Source: Bacteroidota bacterium (GTDB taxonomy: Bacteria > Bacteroidota > Bacteroidia > Flavobacteriales > Weeksellaceae). Taken from it: a stretch of 64,000 bases of DNA. The stretch lies in contig JAHIQD010000020.1 in assembly GCA_018902795.1 (NCBI GenBank), positions 62,001-126,000 on the forward strand, given 5' to 3'. This document shows, one piece after another, positions 1 to 9,425 of this stretch. The position numbers were made by a program, and so were the translations under genes. Within the stretch, counting starts at the first letter, position 1. Every line of letters starts with the position of its first letter. Under the pieces are notes generated by a model, which made no database searches, was not told the DNA's origin, and saw only the letters and a list, made by a program, of their open reading frames with translations.

Positions 1-1299
1 AGTGATATGGATATGGAAAGCCGCGCTTACATTGAAAGTCTCCCGCAATTGGTGAAAGACGGAAAAGTTGATATCAGGATCATCGATGATGCAGTGAGGA
101 GAGTTTTAACCAAAAAATTTGAGCTCGGTCTATTTGATGATCCTTTTAAATTCTGCAACGAAGACAGACAGAAACAGCAAACAAACAATATTGAAAACAG
201 AAAATTCGGAAGAGAGTTCGGTGCTAAAAGTATTGTTCTTCTTAAAAATGAAATTCAAATTCTCCCACTTTCAAAATCTACAAAAACGGTTGCTTTAATC
301 GGGCCTTTTGGCAAAGAAACGGTGGCCAACCACGGCTTTTGGTCCGTTCCTTTTAATGATGATAAAGACAGAATCATCACGCAATATGACGGAATTAAAA
401 ATCAGCTTGATAAAAACTCAACTTTGCTCTACGCAAAAGGAAGTAATGTCGATGATCAGGACAGATCGATGTTTGCAGAAGCGGTAGAAACTGCAAAAAA
501 AGCAGATGTAGTGATTATGACTTTAGGCGAAGGTCACGCGATGAGTGGCGAAGCGAAAAGCCGCAGCAATATTCACTTTTCTGGTGTTCAGGAAGAATTG
601 TTGAAAGAAATTCACAAAACCGGAAAACCTGTCATTTTAATGATTAATGCCGGAAGACCCTTGGTTTTCGATTGGGCATCCGATAATATTCCGACTATTA
701 TTTACACTTGGTGGCTAGGAACTGAAGCCGGAAATTCAATCGCCGATGTTCTTTTCGGAACCGTAAATCCCGGCGGAAAATTACCGATGACTTTTCCAAG
801 AACTGAAGGACAGATTCCGGTGTATTACAACCATTACAATACAGGAAGACCGGCTGCAAAATCTACGGACAGAAACTATGTTTCCGCGTATATCGACCTC
901 GATAATGACCCGAAATATCCTTTCGGTTTTGGATTGAGTTATACCAATTTCAGTTATTCTGATTTTAAATTGAGTTCAGAAAATCCTAAGGGAAACCAAA
1001 CTTTAAATATCAATGTAACCATCACCAACAAAGGCAATTTTGATGGGGAAGAAGTGGCGCAGCTTTATATCCGCGATTTGGTGGGAAAAGTGGTTCGTCC
1101 TGTGAAGGAATTAAAAGGTTTCCAGAAAATATTCCTTAAAAAAGGTGAAAGCAAAACTTTGACCTTCAAACTGTCACCAGAAAGTCTGAAATTTTATGAT
1201 GACGATCTGAATTACGACTGGGAAGAAGGCGAATTCGACATCATGGTCGGAACCAATTCCAACGACGTTCAGACCAAAAGAATTTACTGGAAAAAATAA
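1..1299 (+). CDS. Glycoside hydrolase family 3 beta-glucosidase, 3' part (5' end outside window)
   Basis: The reading frame is open from base 1, so the methionine at base 7 is internal and the true start lies upstream. The visible 432 residues hold the tail of the GH3 barrel (SDMDMES, then IDDAVRRVL and FELGLFDDP). The alpha/beta sandwich domain follows, roughly residues 70-290, with typical GH3 segments such as NPGGKLPMTFP and YPFGFGLSYT. A C-terminal fibronectin-III-like domain ends with DIMVGTNS. The catalytic aspartate should lie just upstream and cannot be seen. The family removes terminal beta-glucose from oligosaccharides, usually in the periplasm. With the GH16 and GH30 enzymes downstream, it would finish breakdown of a beta-1,3/1,6-glucan such as laminarin; the substrate is inferred. 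Confidence 0.93.
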   Translation, partial: SDMDMESRAYIESLPQLVKDGKVDIRIIDDAVRRVLTKKFELGLFDDPFKFCNEDRQKQQTNNIENRKFGREFGAKSIVLLKNEIQILPLSKSTKTVALIGPFGKETVANHGFWSVPFNDDKDRIITQYDGIKNQLDKNSTLLYAKGSNVDDQDRSMFAEAVETAKKADVVIMTLGEGHAMSGEAKSRSNIHFSGVQEELLKEIHKTGKPVILMINAGRPLVFDWASDNIPTIIYTWWLGTEAGNSIADVLFGTVNPGGKLPMTFPRTEGQIPVYYNHYNTGRPAAKSTDRNYVSAYIDLDNDPKYPFGFGLSYTNFSYSDFKLSSENPKGNQTLNINVTITNKGNFDGEEVAQLYIRDLVGKVVRPVKELKGFQKIFLKKGESKTLTFKLSPESLKFYDDDLNYDWEEGEFDIMVGTNSNDVQTKRIYWKK

Positions 1300-1348
1300 A
1301 CTTACTGCTTGACTAACCATGATAAACAAACCGGAAAGATCTAAATAG

Positions 1349-3280
1349 ATGAAACAAAAAATCACCATATTGTTATTGATTTTCTGTGTTAAATTATTCA
1401 CGGCAAATGTTTCTGTACCGTATTTTTTCTCTGATAATATGGTGTTGCAGAGAGGGGCTAAAATTCCCGTTTGGGGATTCGCAAAACCGAATGAAAAGGT
1501 TTCTGTGGCTTTTAAAAATCAGATAAAAACGACAGTTGCTGACACTTCAGGAAACTGGAAAGTGCTTTTGAATGAAGAAAAATTCGGTGGTCCTTTCGAG
1601 TTGAAAATTACCGGTGAGAACGAAATTATTTTAAAGAACATCGTAGTCGGTGATGTCTGGCTTTGCAGCGGACAAAGCAATATGGAATGGAATTTGGCAA
1701 GATCCGAAGGTTTTCAGAATGAACTGTCTCAGCAGAATTTCCCTTTAATCCGACATATCAAAATCAATAAATCCATCAATACCTTTCCACAGAAAAATAT
1801 TGAACAGACGGAATGGAAAGTTGCAGATGCTTCAACAATCGGAGATTTTTCCGGAGTTGCTTATTTTTTCGCTAAAAAAATGTTCCGGGAAACAAAAGTC
1901 CCAATTGGATTGATCAATTCTTCTTGGGGCGGAACGAATATTGAAACCTGGATTCCAGGAGAAGGTTTTGAAAATTCTGACGATTTTAAAAACATGATTT
2001 CTAAAATGCCGAAGATTTCGGTTGATTCATTACTGAACCTTTCCAGCGCTTCTAAAATTGCCAATATTGAAAAGAATCAGAAAATAAAGATTAAAGATTT
2101 CAACGGGCTTGAATTTTTAAAAAATAATTTTGATGAAACAAATCTTGCAGAAATTAAGCAGCCGAAAGCTTGGGAAGAACAGGGCTATGAAGGTCTGGAC
2201 GGAACAGTCTGGCTCAGAAAAACCATCAATTTAACTCAGCAAGATCTCGATGAAGATGCGAAACTGTATCTTTCGAAAATTGACGACGACGATGCAACTT
2301 ATTTCAACGGAATTCAAGTGGGAACTAACAGTGGTTATGATGTAAACCGCATTTACGAGATTCCGAAAAACTTGCTGAAGATTGGAAACAATGTGATTGT
2401 CATTAAAGTAACCGATAATGGCGGCGGAGGCGGAATTTGGGGGGAACCCGAAAATCTTAAACTCATAACCTCAAAAAACACCCTTTCACTTGCCGGAAAC
2501 TGGAAAATATCCGTTGAAAAAATACTTAATAAAATTAGCGAAAATGAGTTTCCTGGTTTGGTCTATAACGCAATGATTGCGCCACTTGTTCCTTTCCAAA
2601 TCAAAGGAATATTGTGGTATCAGGGTGAGTCCAATATCGACAGAGCGGTGGAATACAAAAAGAGTTTTCCGTTATTAATTAACAGTTGGCGTGAAAAATT
2701 CGGGAAAGATTTGCCGTTTTACTTTGTACAGCTCGCCACTTTTACCATTTCAGGAAATAACAGCAATGAAGGAAATTCATGGGCCGAATTGCGTGAAGCT
2801 CAAACCCATACTTTGAAAGTAAAAAACACCGGAATGGTGGTTACAACAGACATTGGAAACCCGGGTGACATTCATCCGGCCAATAAAAAATCAGTGGGTG
2901 ACCGGTTAGCGGATTTGGCTTTGAAAAACGGAAATATAAGTCCGGTTTTTAATGATTTTAAAATTCAGAAAAACAAAATTTCTGTAGGTTTTAAACCAGA
3001 TTTAAACCTGAAAACTTCTGATGACTCAAGCATTGTAAAAGGATTTGAAATTGCCGGAAATGATCAAATCTTTTATCCGGCGACCGCAAAACTAGTAAAA
3101 AACAGAGTAGTAGTCTCCTGTGAAAATGTAAAAAATCCTGTTGCGGTGAGATTTGGCTGGAAGGGTGATGCTTCGGAAATTAATTTATTTACGGAGAAGA
3201 ATTTGCCTGTTTCGCCTTTCAGAACAGATGATTTTCCTTTGACGACAAAAGATGTTTCTTATCAAATAAATTTAAAATAA
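1349..3280 (+). CDS. Sialate O-acetylesterase-like carbohydrate esterase (SASA family)
   Basis: This 643-residue protein has an N-terminal signal peptide (MKQKITILLLIFCVKLFTA). The SGNH-type nucleophile motif GQSNMEW has its serine at residue 110, and the catalytic Asp/His motif DIHPANK comes late in the protein. A jelly-roll-like insertion (about residues 270-400, YFNGIQVG and NNVIVIKVTDNG) splits the esterase domain, as is common in Bacteroidota members. The family is named for 9-O-acetyl sialate, but many members in polysaccharide loci deacetylate plant or algal glycans. Nothing else here points to sialic acid, so a general acetyl-glycan esterase is the safer reading. It lies 49 bp after the GH3 gene, and its stop codon directly abuts the next ATG. 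Confidence 0.88.
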   Translation: MKQKITILLLIFCVKLFTANVSVPYFFSDNMVLQRGAKIPVWGFAKPNEKVSVAFKNQIKTTVADTSGNWKVLLNEEKFGGPFELKITGENEIILKNIVVGDVWLCSGQSNMEWNLARSEGFQNELSQQNFPLIRHIKINKSINTFPQKNIEQTEWKVADASTIGDFSGVAYFFAKKMFRETKVPIGLINSSWGGTNIETWIPGEGFENSDDFKNMISKMPKISVDSLLNLSSASKIANIEKNQKIKIKDFNGLEFLKNNFDETNLAEIKQPKAWEEQGYEGLDGTVWLRKTINLTQQDLDEDAKLYLSKIDDDDATYFNGIQVGTNSGYDVNRIYEIPKNLLKIGNNVIVIKVTDNGGGGGIWGEPENLKLITSKNTLSLAGNWKISVEKILNKISENEFPGLVYNAMIAPLVPFQIKGILWYQGESNIDRAVEYKKSFPLLINSWREKFGKDLPFYFVQLATFTISGNNSNEGNSWAELREAQTHTLKVKNTGMVVTTDIGNPGDIHPANKKSVGDRLADLALKNGNISPVFNDFKIQKNKISVGFKPDLNLKTSDDSSIVKGFEIAGNDQIFYPATAKLVKNRVVVSCENVKNPVAVRFGWKGDASEINLFTEKNLPVSPFRTDDFPLTTKDVSYQINLK

Positions 3281-4093
3281 ATGAAAAATTCAATCTATAA
3301 AAATATTGCAGCTTCCGTTTTATTTCTGGGAATTGTCCTCGGTTGTAAAAATCAGACAGCGCTGATCAAAGATGGCAAAACCTTGGTTTGGAGCGACGAA
3401 TTTAACGGGAAAGGTTTGCCTGATTCCACCAAATGGAATTATGATGTTGGCGGCGATGGCTATGGAAACAACGAAGCACAGTTTTACACCAAAAACCGTC
3501 TGGAAAATGCAAGACAGGAGAACGGAAATTTAATTATCGAAGCAAGAAAAGAAAACTGGGAAAACAGCAAATATACTTCTGCAAGACTATTGACGAGAGG
3601 AAAACATTCCTGGAAATACGGAACTTTCGAGGTCCGTGCGAAACTTCCGAAAGGTCGCGGAACCTGGCCTGCCATCTGGATGATGAGCGAAAATATGAAG
3701 GAATGGCCCGATGACGGCGAGTTGGATATCATGGAACATGTAGGTTTTAATCAGGGTTTTATTCATGCCACAGCGCATACGAAAAAGTACAACCACATGA
3801 TTAACACCCAAAAAACCGATACGTTGGTGGTGAATGATGCTTCAGAGAAATTCCATGTCTATAAAATGGATTGGACACCTGAAAAAATTGACGTTTACGT
3901 AGATAACAAAAAATATTATACCTACGTGAATACTGAAAAAACCTACGATGCCTGGCCTTTCGACCAACCTTTTTTTATGATTCTTAATTTAGCGGTTGGC
4001 GGCGACTGGGGCGGACAGAAAGGAATTGATGACAGCATTTTTCCGCAAAAATTCTACATCGATTATGTGAGGGTGTACGCACCGAATAAGTAA
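3281..4093 (+). CDS. GH16 endo-beta-1,3-glucanase (laminarinase-like) lipoprotein
   Basis: The 270-residue protein starts immediately after the TAA of the preceding gene, so translational coupling is likely. A lipobox ends in VLGC with Cys22, predicting a lipoprotein. The GH16 catalytic signature is GELDIMEH, with Glu147 as nucleophile, Asp149 assisting and Glu152 as acid/base. It is preceded by the family segment YGTFEVRAKLPKGRGTWPA and followed by PFFMILNLAVGG, both typical of laminarinase-type GH16. It would cut internal beta-1,3-glucosyl bonds at the cell surface or in the periplasm. The match to the laminarinase branch is strong by motif; lichenan or mixed-linkage glucan remain possible. 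Confidence 0.92.
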   Translation: MKNSIYKNIAASVLFLGIVLGCKNQTALIKDGKTLVWSDEFNGKGLPDSTKWNYDVGGDGYGNNEAQFYTKNRLENARQENGNLIIEARKENWENSKYTSARLLTRGKHSWKYGTFEVRAKLPKGRGTWPAIWMMSENMKEWPDDGELDIMEHVGFNQGFIHATAHTKKYNHMINTQKTDTLVVNDASEKFHVYKMDWTPEKIDVYVDNKKYYTYVNTEKTYDAWPFDQPFFMILNLAVGGDWGGQKGIDDSIFPQKFYIDYVRVYAPNK

Positions 4094-4110
4094 ATAAATA
4101 AAAAGTTATT

Positions 4111-5550
4111 ATGAAAAAAATATTGATTTCATGTTTCATGATCGGCGCTTTTTTTAATGGATATTCCCAGAATTACTGGAAGAATAATACTAAAAAAACA
4201 GCGAAGGTGATTTTAACCAATTCAGGAACTAAAGAAAAACTTTCAGATAAAGGACAGGTGCAGTTTGAAAAATTTCCTCAGCCAAAGGAAACGGATGCGT
4301 GTATTTTCGTCGATCCGGATTTTAAGTACCAGAAACTGATTGGAATTGGCGGGGCAATAACAGATGCTTCGGCCGAAACGTTTTACAAAATGCCGAAAGC
4401 AAAACAGAAAGAAATTCTTGATGCTTATTATGGTAAAAACGGTCTTGGATACACGGTTGTTAGAACCAATATGAATTCCTGCGATTTTTCCAGTGATTCT
4501 TATACTTACGTAGAAGATAACGACACTTCTCTGAAATCATTTTCTGTTGCGCACGATGAGAAATTTAAAATTCCGATGATCAAAGAAGCACAGAAACTCA
4601 TCGGCAAAGATTTCACTTTTTACTTCTCACCCTGGAGTCCGCCGGCGTGGATGAAATCCAACAACAGCATGCTGAAAGGCGGAAGACTGGAAGAAAAACA
4701 TTACCAGACATGGGCTGATTATTATATTAAATTCATCAACGAGTATCAGAAAAGAGGCATCAATGTTTGGGGATTAACCATCCAAAACGAACCGATGGCA
4801 ACACAAACCTGGGAATCCTGCATTTATACCGCAGATGAAGAAGGCGACTTTTTAAGAAATAATTTAGGTCCGGCTTTATGGAAAAATTGTTTCAAAGACA
4901 AAAAAGTAATGATTTGGGATCATAACCGTGATTTAATTTATCAGAGAGCCACAACGACTCTTCAGGATCCGGAAACCGCAAAATATGCCCACGGAATCGG
5001 GTATCACTGGTACGAAACCTGGAATAACAAAACCCATTTATTCGACAATTTGGGCGAAACGCAGCGTGCATTTCCGAATATGTTTCTGGCATTTACGGAA
5101 GGCTGCAAAGAACAGTTCAAGATGGAAGGAATTTATGATGTTTCCCTTGGGGAATTATATGGCAGAAATATGCTGAACGATTTCAACAAAGGAACGGCAC
5201 TTTGGACAGACTGGAATGTTTTACTTGATGAAACTGGTGGTCCAAATCATGTAGGAAACTTCTGTTTCGCACCGGTTATTGCCGATACAAAAACAGGCGA
5301 AGTACATTATACCTACGAATACTATTACATTGGTCACGTTTCCAAATACATCAAACCGGGTGCTCAGCGCATAGGAAATTCTTCTAACAGGGCGGCTCTT
5401 ATTTCCACTGCTTTTATGAATGAAAACGGCGAACTGGTTACCGTAATTATGAATGAATCAGATAAAGATACCGACGCTTACCTTTGGATTGAAGGGCAGG
5501 CTGCAAAATTATCAGTTCCGGCACATTCAATACAGACCGTAATATTATAG
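4111..5550 (+). CDS. GH30 glycoside hydrolase (glucosylceramidase / beta-1,6-glucanase type)
   Basis: The 479-residue protein has a signal peptide (MKKILISCFMIGAFFNGYSQ). The GH30 barrel shows GIGGAITDAS near residue 78, FSPWSPPAWMKSN near 172, the acid/base in TIQNEP (Glu227) and the nucleophile in AFTEGC (Glu330). The last ~70 residues form the side beta-sandwich typical of GH30. Subfamilies include glucosylceramidase and endo-beta-1,6-glucanase. Linkage to GH16 and GH3 genes favours beta-1,6-glucan, meaning the branches of laminarin or fungal wall glucan. That choice is inference from context. It is the last gene of the four-gene unit; a strong hairpin follows 22 bp after the stop. Confidence 0.9.
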   Translation: MKKILISCFMIGAFFNGYSQNYWKNNTKKTAKVILTNSGTKEKLSDKGQVQFEKFPQPKETDACIFVDPDFKYQKLIGIGGAITDASAETFYKMPKAKQKEILDAYYGKNGLGYTVVRTNMNSCDFSSDSYTYVEDNDTSLKSFSVAHDEKFKIPMIKEAQKLIGKDFTFYFSPWSPPAWMKSNNSMLKGGRLEEKHYQTWADYYIKFINEYQKRGINVWGLTIQNEPMATQTWESCIYTADEEGDFLRNNLGPALWKNCFKDKKVMIWDHNRDLIYQRATTTLQDPETAKYAHGIGYHWYETWNNKTHLFDNLGETQRAFPNMFLAFTEGCKEQFKMEGIYDVSLGELYGRNMLNDFNKGTALWTDWNVLLDETGGPNHVGNFCFAPVIADTKTGEVHYTYEYYYIGHVSKYIKPGAQRIGNSSNRAALISTAFMNENGELVTVIMNESDKDTDAYLWIEGQAAKLSVPAHSIQTVIL

Positions 5551-5571
5551 TTAGATTTTTACATTAAAAGG

Positions 5572-5603
5572 GAAGAGCAACCAACGGGTTGCTCTTCTTT
5601 TAT
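5572..5603 (+). terminator. Intrinsic terminator after the glucan-degradation genes
   Basis: An 11-bp perfect stem (GAAGAGCAACC paired with GGTTGCTCTTC, 5572-5582 and 5587-5597) has a 4-nt loop and is followed by a T-rich run. It ends the plus-strand operon and may also serve the converging minus-strand gene at 5623. Confidence 0.85.
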
Positions 5604-5622
5604 TTTTACTGATCTCAAAACA

Positions 5623-6135
5623 TTATTTCGAAGTGAATTTTTTCTCAAAATCCTTACAGTCTACCTGTTTTAGGGCCTGTCCGTCATATTTTATTTTTGC
5701 TGGATTTGCGTATAGGTCTTTATTTCCTTCCACTTTATGATCGCCAATTCCTTCAATCAAATTGCCATCTTTCTTAAGGAAATAAATCTCCCGTTCAGAA
5801 CTGGTACCTTCCGCCTCGAATTTGTAGCTTAACTTCAGCGTATCACCGTTCTGCGTTCCCATCACATCTCCAACAGAACTGTCTTTTTCGAAGTTTTTAT
5901 AGCGCATTTTCCCTATGATAGTGCCCAAATTATCATCTAATGACACAAAAACAGAATCCTTTCCGGTGGCTGTGAAATAACAGGTTTGTAGGGTAGAAGA
6001 CTCAACCGGTTCGTTAGATTCCGGAACGGTAACAGAATCGGGTGGAGTGGTTTGGGTATCAACTGTTTCAGTAGATTTTTTTTCGCAACTTATCGCTGTA
6101 ATAACGATTAATGCCGATAAAATGTAGTTTTTCAT
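5623..6135 (-). CDS. Small predicted lipoprotein of unknown function
   Basis: I place the start at the ATG at 6135 rather than at an upstream in-frame ATG (6207). The shorter form (170 residues) begins with a clean lipoprotein signal, MKNYILSALIVITAISC, with Cys17 followed by EKK, an acidic/basic pattern common on flavobacterial surface lipoproteins. A Thr/Pro/Ser/Glu-rich linker follows to about residue 50. A compact domain then carries TCYFTATGKDSVFVSLD and two later cysteines (as in QVDCKDF). I do not recognise a family. A weak -7-like sequence (TAGTTTTA) lies just upstream of the chosen start, which supports it. The gene converges on the GH30 gene and is transcribed alone. Confidence 0.7.
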   Translation of the reverse strand: MKNYILSALIVITAISCEKKSTETVDTQTTPPDSVTVPESNEPVESSTLQTCYFTATGKDSVFVSLDDNLGTIIGKMRYKNFEKDSSVGDVMGTQNGDTLKLSYKFEAEGTSSEREIYFLKKDGNLIEGIGDHKVEGNKDLYANPAKIKYDGQALKQVDCKDFEKKFTSK

Positions 6136-6383
6136 AGTAATATTTATTATTGTAAAACTACAGAATTTTTTTAATACATATTTATATATTATGTTAAATT
6201 GAGTCAATCTTTCCGTTGAAATTTGTTTAAACAGTTTTTAGTAAAAATTAAATTTGATCTCGATTTAAGAAATCAACGGAAATATTTTTCAAAATAGGCG
6301 GATAAATAAAACGGTTAGTTATTGTTTAGCAAAAACGTCTTCACAAATTTTTGCTTAATTTTATTTCAAATATTTTTATTTAT

Positions 6384-6512
6384 TAATCGCTGAGAATTGC
6401 TTTTAAAATATTTTCGAATAGTTCTAGTAATTTATGGGAATTTATTTGAGCTTAGTGATCGCAGAATTAAAAATAAAATAATTTTTTAGTGAATTTTCTA
6501 ATCGCTGAGAAT
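6384..6512. repeat. Two 14-bp direct repeats marking a degenerate ~115-bp tandem duplication
   Basis: TAATCGCTGAGAAT occurs at 6384-6397 and again at 6499-6512. Downstream of each copy, CTAGTA and TTTATTTGAG follow in the same order, while the sequence between has diverged. This is visible directly; its origin is not known. Confidence 0.5.
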
Positions 6513-6910
6513 CGTCTGTAATTTTTTTAAGAACACTAGTACGTTTTATTTGAGTGGAATTATTGAAGACTTACAGTTTAAAGGATACAAAAGGTTTGAA
6601 TATATTTGATAATAATCAAATAAGTTGATTTGACCAGTAATTTGGAATCTATTTAACAATGTAAAGAACTATTATAAAAAGTCCTATAATTTATATTATG
6701 TTAAATTGGATTTATTTTTCAGAATCTGTAATTATTAGTCTTAACCAGCAATGGCGATAATTTTCTGATGTATTGATAAACCTGTTCTTTCCTTTTTCTC
6801 AGCATTCATATAATTTTTATCAAACGACTGTTTCACAGAATTGCTACTCAAAAAGGTAAAAATCTGAAGATGCTCCAAAAAAATATGAAACAATCTTCAA
6901 AATAAATATG

Positions 6911-6940
6911 AAAAAAAAGTCTTCCGTTTCCGGAAGACTT
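6911..6940 (-). terminator. Intrinsic terminator of the S9 peptidase gene
   Basis: A 10-bp perfect stem (AAGTCTTCCG at 6917-6926, CGGAAGACTT at 6931-6940) has a 4-nt loop. On the minus strand it is followed by eight T (6911-6918 complement). It lies directly after the stop codon of the 800-residue peptidase. Confidence 0.9.
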
Positions 6941-6946
6941 TAAAGA

Positions 6947-9349
6947 TTATTTTTTCAAACATTTTTCAAGAAACTGATCCTGTTCCCACAAAACATGCAT
7001 GATATTTTCCTTCGCTGCATAACCGTGAGCTTCTTTTGGCAAAAGTACCATCCTTACAGGTGCTCCAAGGTTTTTCAGTGCCTGAAAATATCTTTCAGTC
7101 TGCAAAGTGAAAGTTCCCGGATTATTATCTGCATCACCATGGATAAGCAATAATGGTGTCTTCATTTTGTCCGCGTTCATAAATGGCGACATAGTATTGT
7201 AAATCTCCGGAACGTCCCAGTAATTTCTCTGTTCGCGCTGAAATCCGAACGGCGTTAAAGTTCTGTTATACGCGCCGCTCCGAGCAATTCCACACGCATA
7301 ATCTTTGGAATGCGTCAAAAGATTTGCCGTCATGAATGCACCATAAGAATGCCCTCCTACAGCTACTTTTTTTCTGTCAATATATCCCCGCTCATCCAAC
7401 GCATCGATCGCGGCTTTTCCATTGGCTACCAACTGAGAAATGAATGTATCATTCGGTTCTGTTTTTCCTTCACCAATAATCGGAAATGCAGCATCATCCA
7501 GAACTGCATAGCCTTTTGCGACCCAATAGATAAACGATCCGTAGCTCGGAAACGTAAAATCGTTCGGGTTTTGGGTATTTTGTCCTGCGGTATCTTTGTC
7601 TTTATATTCTGTTGGATACGCCCAAATTAACAGCGGAAGTTTTTCCTTATGGTTTTTTCTGTCATAGTTTGCAGGCAGATAAAGAGTTCCGGTAAGTTCT
7701 ACGCCGTCGTTTCTCTTGTATTTGATAACTTCTTTATAAACATCTTTAATGCTTTCAAACGGATTTGCAAACTGAGTAACAGCCTTGCCTTTACCGTTTT
7801 TAATATTTCTTACGAAATAGTTTGGATATTGGCTTGAGGACTGCTCCACTACCAAAACATCGCCTTTTTTAGCGTCCAGAATATCTACGATATTTTCTTT
7901 TGAATTTTTAAGTTTTGAAGTGTAAATTCTTTTCTTGGTTAATGAATTAAAATCAAATTCATCAATGAAAGGAAACTGACCGTCTTTCGTAAATCCTGCT
8001 CCTATCAGATTCGTTTTATTGTTTTTAACGTCGATAACGTATCTTCCATATTGGTTTTTGGTCGTATTGAAAGTACCCGGATCGCTGTAAACATCCTGAG
8101 AATTACGGTCTTCAATAATTTTCGAACTGTTATCTTTTAGATTAATTAAATAAGATTTTGTGTTTCTTGTGTCATACCAACCATCCGAAACTACGGCAAA
8201 ATCTGCATTGGACCAATCAACGCCGTTAAAACGCTGCTGAGTCTTAAAGAAAGATTTCGGTGCATTATTGAAAGGCGCCTCCCAAAGGAAAATCTCATCT
8301 CTGTAATCTGCCGTTTTTGCCTGATCACCTCCATCCAAAGCTTCAGCATAAACCAGTGTTGAAGGTTGGTCATCCCGCCAGCTCATGTTTCTTTTTCCAG
8401 TTCTTACCGATGAAAAACCTTTCGGCATTATTTCGTTCAAAGGAACCTCATTTACGGTTTTGACTAAATTTCCGTTAGCGTCGTAAACATTGGCAGTCAT
8501 TGAAAATCTGCTTAAAGGAACAATATAGGAGTACGGTTTCTGAATGGTGGTAAGCATTAAATAATTACCGTCTGGGGAAAAACTTACTCCGGAATAAATT
8601 TCGGCAGATTTAAAAGGCTCGGAATTTCCGTTTAAAGAAACTTTTACCAGTTCCGATTTGGCCAAAGTTTCAAAATTAGCTTCATCCTGTGGATTTTTAA
8701 GCAGATCCTGGTAGGTTCTGTTTTGCGAAACTTTCCCGTCAGAGCTGGAAACTGTCGGTCCCGTTGGAAGCGTTGTTTTATCGTCGATCAGCGCGTTTCT
8801 GCCGGCCGGAATCTGTTTTACCAAAAGTGTTTCCGAATCTTTCATCCATACATAAGGCGCACCTAAATTGGCGTTCAGGTTATCTGCAGTTATTTTTTTC
8901 GTGGTATTCGAAGCCAGATCCAAGATCCACAGTTCAACACCTTTGGAAGTCGTGTTGGTAAAAGCCAGTTTTTTTTCATCGGGTGAAAAAGCCGTGTAGG
9001 CGATTTTGGGATTTGACGGCAGTCCGTTCACCTGAACTTCAGATTTGTCAGTAAGCTTTCTTATTTTAAGGTTATTGGAATAAGTGATGCTGCTGGAAAT
9101 ATTGGTCACAGGATTCACTCTTAATCCGGCCAGTTTCATTTCTTCCTGATTGAGGTCGTCCAATGACTTATAGGTTGGGCGGTAAGAAAAGACCATCCAG
9201 TCTTTTTTGCTGTTCATCATCACACTGGGTGCTCTTTGGAATTCCGCAAGCTGAAGGATTTCAGCGGAAGGTTTTTGATAAGCGACGCTTTCCTGCGCAT
9301 TGGCAAATACAGCAAAAAGAAATGCAACTGCCGTTAATCTCAGATTCAT
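6947..9349 (-). CDS. S9 family prolyl-oligopeptidase-like serine peptidase
   Basis: The 800-residue exported protein has a signal peptide ending near FANAQ. About residues 60-500 form a WD/PD40-like beta-propeller (FSPDEKKLAFTN, FSPDGNYLMLTT). The C-terminal alpha/beta hydrolase domain carries the nucleophile in GGHSYGAF (Ser668), the Asp in HGDADNN (about 741) and the His in EAHGY (775), so the triad is complete. The overall length and arrangement match the periplasmic glutamyl/dipeptidyl peptidases that Bacteroidota use for peptide nutrition. Exact cleavage specificity cannot be read from sequence. It is a single gene with its own terminator; DoxX lies upstream after a 76-bp gap. Confidence 0.92.
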   Translation of the reverse strand: MNLRLTAVAFLFAVFANAQESVAYQKPSAEILQLAEFQRAPSVMMNSKKDWMVFSYRPTYKSLDDLNQEEMKLAGLRVNPVTNISSSITYSNNLKIRKLTDKSEVQVNGLPSNPKIAYTAFSPDEKKLAFTNTTSKGVELWILDLASNTTKKITADNLNANLGAPYVWMKDSETLLVKQIPAGRNALIDDKTTLPTGPTVSSSDGKVSQNRTYQDLLKNPQDEANFETLAKSELVKVSLNGNSEPFKSAEIYSGVSFSPDGNYLMLTTIQKPYSYIVPLSRFSMTANVYDANGNLVKTVNEVPLNEIMPKGFSSVRTGKRNMSWRDDQPSTLVYAEALDGGDQAKTADYRDEIFLWEAPFNNAPKSFFKTQQRFNGVDWSNADFAVVSDGWYDTRNTKSYLINLKDNSSKIIEDRNSQDVYSDPGTFNTTKNQYGRYVIDVKNNKTNLIGAGFTKDGQFPFIDEFDFNSLTKKRIYTSKLKNSKENIVDILDAKKGDVLVVEQSSSQYPNYFVRNIKNGKGKAVTQFANPFESIKDVYKEVIKYKRNDGVELTGTLYLPANYDRKNHKEKLPLLIWAYPTEYKDKDTAGQNTQNPNDFTFPSYGSFIYWVAKGYAVLDDAAFPIIGEGKTEPNDTFISQLVANGKAAIDALDERGYIDRKKVAVGGHSYGAFMTANLLTHSKDYACGIARSGAYNRTLTPFGFQREQRNYWDVPEIYNTMSPFMNADKMKTPLLLIHGDADNNPGTFTLQTERYFQALKNLGAPVRMVLLPKEAHGYAAKENIMHVLWEQDQFLEKCLKK

Positions 9350-9425
9350 AAATATATTTTTAAAAGTTTATTACAAAAAAAATGCATAAACAGACGTTAA
9401 TGCATTGCAGATGTTGCCATCATGG

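Larger units (their letters stand above)
6136..6946. other. 811-bp AT-rich intergenic gap with short imperfect repeats
   Basis: No frame in this gap gives a convincing protein. It holds two copies of TAATCGCTGAGAAT (6384-6397 and 6499-6512), each followed by a CTAGTA and a TTTATTTGAG segment at similar offsets. This suggests a degenerate tandem repeat with a period of about 115 bp. A separate 17-bp direct repeat (TATATTATGTTAAATTG) occurs at 6185-6201 and 6692-6708. The left end holds the promoter region of the lipoprotein gene and the right end holds the terminator of the S9 peptidase gene. It may be decayed sequence or a regulatory/RNA region. Confidence 0.55.
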
